Both the position numbers and the translations under genes were made by a program. A DNA stretch of 64,000 nt, from positions 12,931,495 through 12,995,494 of the forward strand of contig CM073328.1 of NCBI GenBank assembly GCA_037043015.1, read 5' to 3'. The notes below the pieces were generated by a model that saw nothing but the letters and a program-made list of their open reading frames with translations, was not told where the DNA came from and ran no database searches. Of the stretch, positions 59,011 to 64,000 are shown piece after piece. This DNA comes from Bryum argenteum. Lineage: Eukaryota; Streptophyta; Bryopsida; Bryales; Bryaceae. Each line of letters begins with the position of its first letter. Position 1 is the stretch's first letter.

Positions 59011-59249
59011 TTAACTCCTTAAGATCCTAGGTGTAAAATTGCCTAAAGTAAAAAAATAACCTCCTAATCCAAGACCAAAATAGCTCAATCCAAGTATTAT
59101 TTAAAAGATCCAACTGCAAGATCATAAAGTAAACTTGGCATACTGCTTGCATGCCAAATTGAACCATTGATTCTTTGCATTTGCTCCTGCGGTAACCCTC
59201 AGAACCCAATCCGATCGGGTTTTAAGTTTTGAGGATCTTTACGAGTTAA
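59011..59249. mobile_element. Short piggyBac-like MITE, 239 bp
   Basis: TTAA at both ends (59011-59014 and 59246-59249), left end CTCCTTAAGATCCTAGG and right end, reverse-complemented, CTCGTAAAGATCCTC. The interior is homologous to 42889-43155 (AAAAGATCCAACTGCAAGAT). Non-coding. Confidence 0.78.
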
Positions 59250-59912
59250 GCACCATTCAATCACAGCAATACACAATACATGAGGAAGGAGACCTACTCC
59301 AGTTTTGCAACTTGCATTGCATTTGTATTCCTCTACTTCCAGATCTTTGATAATATGTTCTGGTGTTCTACAGACTACCAGAACTTAAAATTATCATTCA
59401 ATACCCATCAACAATTGTTATGAATATTGCAATGTATGAATCCTCATAGTCCACATCTCCCTCATCTTATGATTAACAAATCTTGACTTCTGTTCTGAAA
59501 TTCTATTGGGAACATAAACCAGTGTTCTTGTTTCTCTAAGGCTCACAATTCTATCTGTTTTTGTGGTTATCTGTTTTTACCACAAAAGAGACTCAGATGA
59601 CACAGGGCAGGAATAGAAGATAAGAGAAAGAAGTGAAAGAATCATACTTAATAGATAGATAGCACAGATGGCTCAACTATGCACAATTAAATGAACGACC
59701 AGCTCACTTACAAGACTGGTCTACTACCCACCTACAAGGAGATCGATCAACAACCTTGCCTACATCTACAACCTTCGTGGTCTCTCTGTGAGCTCTAGCC
59801 AGTGTCAAAAGAGCGAGCGCAATACAAGTACAGCCCATGCATGATGATTCCATGCAATAGTAAGCCCGGGTGTGGACTTTGTGATCATATATAATACAGC
59901 GGGGGTTAGGAA
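59250..59912. other. PSY 3' flank
   Basis: Downstream of the phytoene synthase stop. It probably holds the 3'UTR. No further gene seen. Confidence 0.4.
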
Positions 59913-62900
59913 TCAACGCGATAACCTGGGAAGTGCATCTGGTGGGGGAAGCAATGCTCGGCCGTAAGCTATTGGGAGCGATGCAAGCTTCTTCCATTTG
60001 CCTACGTATGCTCTCTTCGTGAAGTTGTCGTAGTCGTTGGCTTCGATGGCATCAAGAATTTGTTGGTACAAGATGAGAGCGGACCAAACCTGTCATTGAG
60101 AAAGTTAAAGCTTCAGAACATCTGGTAGAAGGATGAGAATAAATGAAAGAAATGATTCAGTAATCAGGAAAAACTGATTGTCAAGAATAGAAGCAAATGA
60201 TGCATAGTGCCTTGATACCCAAAGCACTCATCTGTAGAAGCAAAGATGAGAGGGATATTACTTACCGGCCAGCGGCTGTCCTTATCGAGTTCACGCACAC
60301 CCTTCTCTGCTTCGACAAAAAATACTCTGGCCCTCATGATCTGATCTTTCATAAAGGCTCTCCACTTGTCCGTCACCTTGCCAGCAAAAATGTCGGCATC
60401 TGATAAACCGAAGCGTGCCAGCTCGTCTTGTGGAAGATAGATTCTCCCCCGTCGTGCACTGCAAATAGAATCGCATTCCAACGTAAGCGACAAGTAGATA
60501 AAAATTTGCATCAATATGCTGGAGTGAGGAATTATCAACTCATACAAACTTAACTACAGTGTTTCCAGTGACTGCTCGACTTCCAATCCTGTGCCAAAAC
60601 TTGACCAATTAATATTGATACTCCCTCTGTCTCATTATGATTGTCCAGTAGGTTCTCTCATATCTATCTTGAGACGTAGATTTGAGGGAACAGCAATGGG
60701 GTAGAGGGAGTACGAAGAAGAACTAGAAGCACGTAAGCAGGTAGGGTACACTTACTCTTCTCCAACATCCCGCAGAATGTTTGTGAGCTGATTAGCAATT
60801 CCCAACGCCAAAGCAGCGTTGTAAATATTTTGGGTGGTGTCTTTAGACTCAGGCGCAATGCCCATGACGGGTACACTCATCAGACCCACTGTGCCAGCCA
60901 CGTTGTAACAATACAGATAGAGTTCGTCAAAGTTTGCATATCGTGATTTCACCAGATCCATCCTCATCCCGTCAATCATATCTCTGAAGGGCTGCAGGGA
61001 AGCAAAAACATCGACTGTCTGAGCAAAAAGGCACAATTCATAGACACCACAGAAACGACGGGGTTATTATAACTTGACAAGACTGTTGGTTGCTAGTCAT
61101 TGACATTCTAGAGGGTCAGACCATGGGTGTCAGCAACGAAAGAACAAATTTGGACTAACTTTCTGCAGAGTACTTTGGAGAAAAATTAGAGATAAAAGTT
61201 GCAACAGAAAATAATCCACGATAGAAGATACCTGGATATCGACAGGAAATTTGGTGACGGTATCGGCAAGAGCAGCATCTAGCATATCATAAGGCTGGCC
61301 ACGAAAAAGATCCTCCAGTCTATCTTCCCATCTATCAAGAGCGGTGGGTGTAATGCGAGAAGCATTGGGCCCATCTACAAGTTCGTCTGTCCTCCTGCAC
61401 CATACTGCACCAATAAAAGAGAACTTTTAACTCCCTTGCAACATAATCATATTCATTGGATAACTACCGAACGCCAAATGATTCTCTCGCGATGTGCGGG
61501 GGCCAGAATCGGTCTCCCCAAAAGAAGGATAAGCAAAAAACTGCTACTGGTGAACAGCAGATAGCAGATACTCTGATCAGATTAGTGTCCTAGAACTCAA
61601 ATGGCCCGATAAAATTACTTGAATCTGTCGAGAAAAAGATAAAAGGGTATACCGTAAATGGCCCAAATAGCACGTTGCCTCTCCGGAGTCATGAGCTTTG
61701 TCCCTGCAACAGAACAACCGCTGCGGTTAATTGTGTCACTGATGAGGTGGTAATGTGATTGCCAACACTCAGACCTCCCTCGTGACATGGCGCCAGGGGC
61801 AATCTTAGAACTTGACAGTTGAATGGGCACACACTTTCACACCGCATTATGTTCATAGCTTGATACACGATTGACCATATATGTTCATACCTCGAAATGT
61901 GCAGACCTTCTACCAAATGTTCAGAGAAGTACAGAACTCAAAGAAAAACCACAGCATTCCCAATTACAGAAGTGCGTTCGCTAGGGTTATTGAATATATT
62001 AATGACGGCCGCCATCAGTCGGTCCACTTCCAGGATCGAAAGAATCTCACCGGAAGAAAAAAAACAAGGTCGCCTGACTCGGCCAGGACGATATCGAAGT
62101 GCGCATCCAAGATTTAAAAAGAAACAAATAGTGGTCTCAATTTCAGAAATTGCTAGAACTAAACTGCCTTCACAAGAACCATTAAGAGGAGTGAAGCAAT
62201 TCTAACAAAGTAAACAATCCAAGAGTATATAAGAGATAGTACCGCCTACAAATTGGCAGAGTTCGAGGTACTAATAGAAGAGTGAGCAAGACTGGAAGAC
62301 TAGAACGCCTGCGCTAACTTCTAGCTCTCTCATACACGTTCAGATCTAATCATATGGATATTATAAAAGCCAGATTGCAGAACGAGACAGGGGTTTCACA
62401 AAAAATGTGCGCATCATTGGAGAAAGTTGCAATGGATGTCAATATGATCCAGAACTACAGTGAAGAATCCTCGCCCAGAAGAAAGGTGAAAAGCATGTGA
62501 GATGAAAGAAACAGAGAAACAAGATCTAAATTGAAACAATTAGGCGTTGAAAGAATTAGCGAGGGACGAAACTGTCCAAGAAACATCTCTAAATTATTGC
62601 AGGCAGCTCTACCTTAACGCAAACTGCACATATACTCGGAACATGTCCTGTTGTATGATGCGAACACAAATTTCGTTGATGAAGAGGACTAATGCCACAC
62701 AAATCAAAAACATGATTCACCGAAAAAGACGTTCGAGGTCAATTTCAGGCATCCAAGAAACTAAGAAACAACAACAACAACATTATCAATGGACAAGATT
62801 TTAGTACCTAAGTAGAAAGTCTTGGCGTACTCCGCGCAAACCTCCCCGCACCGCACATACGCCTCATCAAGCAACTCCGCGGCGCTTCCCGCCGCCAAAT

Positions 62901-63174
62901 CAGGGCGGACGTCTTGCGGGATGATGCCAGTCCGCCGCTGCTGCTCATCGACCATAGCCGCTTGTTTCGCCACCACTTCGAACACCTTCTGCTCGGCCGA
63001 CAAAAAGCTCCGCCCCGTCAGCTCCGTAGTAACACCCGTGGACTGAACCCGGAACTGCTCCTTCAACACCGCCCTGCAGCAACTCCTGCTCTTGGCAATC
63101 TTCGATAGCCTGCCATTGCTGCTTCCATGCAAGCGCGCGGTCTCCCCGAAGGAGAGACTCTTGAGAGCCTGCAT
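59913..63174 (-). CDS. PSY: Phytoene synthase, plastid (398 aa, 6 exons)
   Basis: Condenses two geranylgeranyl diphosphates to phytoene, the first committed step of carotenoid synthesis, in plastids. Exons: 63174-62808, 61703-61653, 61404-61232, 60991-60756, 60458-60266 and 60089-59913, all GT-AG with agreeing phases. Residues 1 to about 60 look like a transit peptide (Ser/Arg-rich, few acidic residues). Core landmarks: [20 protein letters not shown], the first Asp-rich motif DELVD (146-150), [33 protein letters not shown] with the second Asp motif (272-276), [12 protein letters not shown], and C-terminal [12 protein letters not shown]. Length and motifs fit plant PSY; no breaks. The intron inside the first Asp-motif region (after AIWAIY) is typical. 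Confidence 0.95.
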
Positions 63175-64000
63175 TGCGAGCTCTGTCTCTGCTGATTAGT
63201 GCGTTTTCGATTGCGAGGTTTTCATGAAAGGAATTTTCGAGATACTAAGTTAGAGATTGACGGGGAGAATGGGGATTGTTGGATATCTAGAGGAAATCTA
63301 GAGCGAGTGAAGGTTACGGCGGAAAAGCTGCGGGTGCGAGTTCGCTAGCCAACCAGTTAGATCAATGTGGTGCTTTACTAGATAAGAATATGCTATGCTT
63401 GGGTTTGAGTTTCTTTCTAAGCTTACTTCATTCCTCTTTGTCTTTGGATGTGGGTGTAAGGGAGAGTGCTAAAAAATGGCTCAAGTTTCTGAAGGGAAGA
63501 TAATAATGAAAGTAATTTTCATGCGTGGGGAAAGTAAGTGAAATGACAGTTATGGTGGATTCATGATTTTTGGACTCTTTTACAATTTAGTATGAATTTT
63601 TGAAAGGGATCTCATAGGTCTTTCTAAATTGGTGTCCTAGTTTTGCACCCTATAATGTTTTTCGTGAGGTGTTGAGTGAAAAAGCTATTATGTATCTGTG
63701 GGACAAGAAGCCCTGTGCTCCATTATTGGTATTGTTCTAGTTTTGAGCACTCTCCCTTGATTTGTTGTTGGTTCGGAGTAATGTATGAGCACCTAAAGGT
63801 AAGCACCCCCACAAGCGTGCATGTCAACATCTTGTTTGGATGAAGATTTGATCACCCTACAATTATCCTTAATGTATCCCATGTGTAGATATAATAAGGT
63901 GTCTGATTGTAGGTTTATCTATATTGATTACTTCTAAAATATGTACTCAACTTGTGTCATAATGTGTGATCAATATTGCAAACCCCTTGGGAGTGAGCTC
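63175..64000. other. PSY 5' leader and upstream DNA
   Basis: The first 200 bases upstream of the start are probably 5'UTR and promoter. No motif could be assigned with confidence, and no further gene is seen to the window end. Confidence 0.4.

Noticed and set aside
1-64000. LTR retrotransposons or old virus copies
   Set aside because: No paired long terminal repeats, reverse transcriptase, integrase or capsid-like frame was found on either strand; the mobile content is DNA-transposon type plus dispersed repeats.

Overview
The window looks like nuclear DNA of a land plant, most likely a non-seed plant such as a bryophyte or lycophyte. Two intact single-copy plant genes anchor this. One is a 22-exon CLASP microtubule-associated protein gene whose N-terminus matches embryophyte CLASP closely. 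The other is a 6-exon plastid phytoene synthase gene. Introns are spliceosomal GT-AG, intergenic DNA is AT-rich, and the rest is repeats and DNA transposons. I cannot name the species. I saw no LTR retroelement, viral copy, tRNA gene or CRISPR array.

Layout. From 1 to about 38 kb is a repeat-rich accessory region. It holds six copies or fragments of one multi-exon RWP-RK-domain gene (A- 4.4-5.9 kb, B- 10.1-11.6, C+ 16.1-17.9, D- 22.5-24.0, E- fragment 31.5-31.8, F- 36.1-37.9) and two BTB/POZ-like genes (8.7-9.4 and 26.8-27.4 kb, both plus). The order RWP-RK(-), BTB(+), RWP-RK(-) occurs twice (A-BTB1-B and D-BTB2-E), so a three-gene module was duplicated in direct orientation. B and C also sit head to head in a nearly identical inverted repeat (arms 11047-12438 and 15221-16613). 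The arm ends inside exon 2 of C, so C is a chimera: promoter and 5' half like B, 3' half like F. A piggyBac transposon (19333-21929) lies between C and D.

From 38 to 45 kb there is a minisatellite upstream of F, dispersed repeats, and several small non-autonomous DNA elements: piggyBac-like TTAA elements and a family with 23-bp terminal inverted repeats and 4-bp target duplications. From 46.0 to 54.8 kb is CLASP (+). From 54.8 to 59.9 kb are tandem repeats, an inverted copy of a dispersed repeat and a small TTAA element. From 59.9 to 63.2 kb is phytoene synthase (-).

Function. CLASP (cortical microtubules) and phytoene synthase (first committed step of carotenoid synthesis) are unrelated housekeeping neighbours. 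The RWP-RK proteins share a conserved N-terminal region of about 90 residues that I do not recognise, an acidic variable middle, an RWP-RK DNA-binding motif interrupted by an intron, and a basic helical segment. Their repeated pairing with BTB genes, gene conversion or inverted duplication, and mixed intact and decayed copies make this cluster the most interesting part of the window. All exon boundaries were read by eye from reading frame, splice sites and comparison among copies; none is supported by transcripts here.
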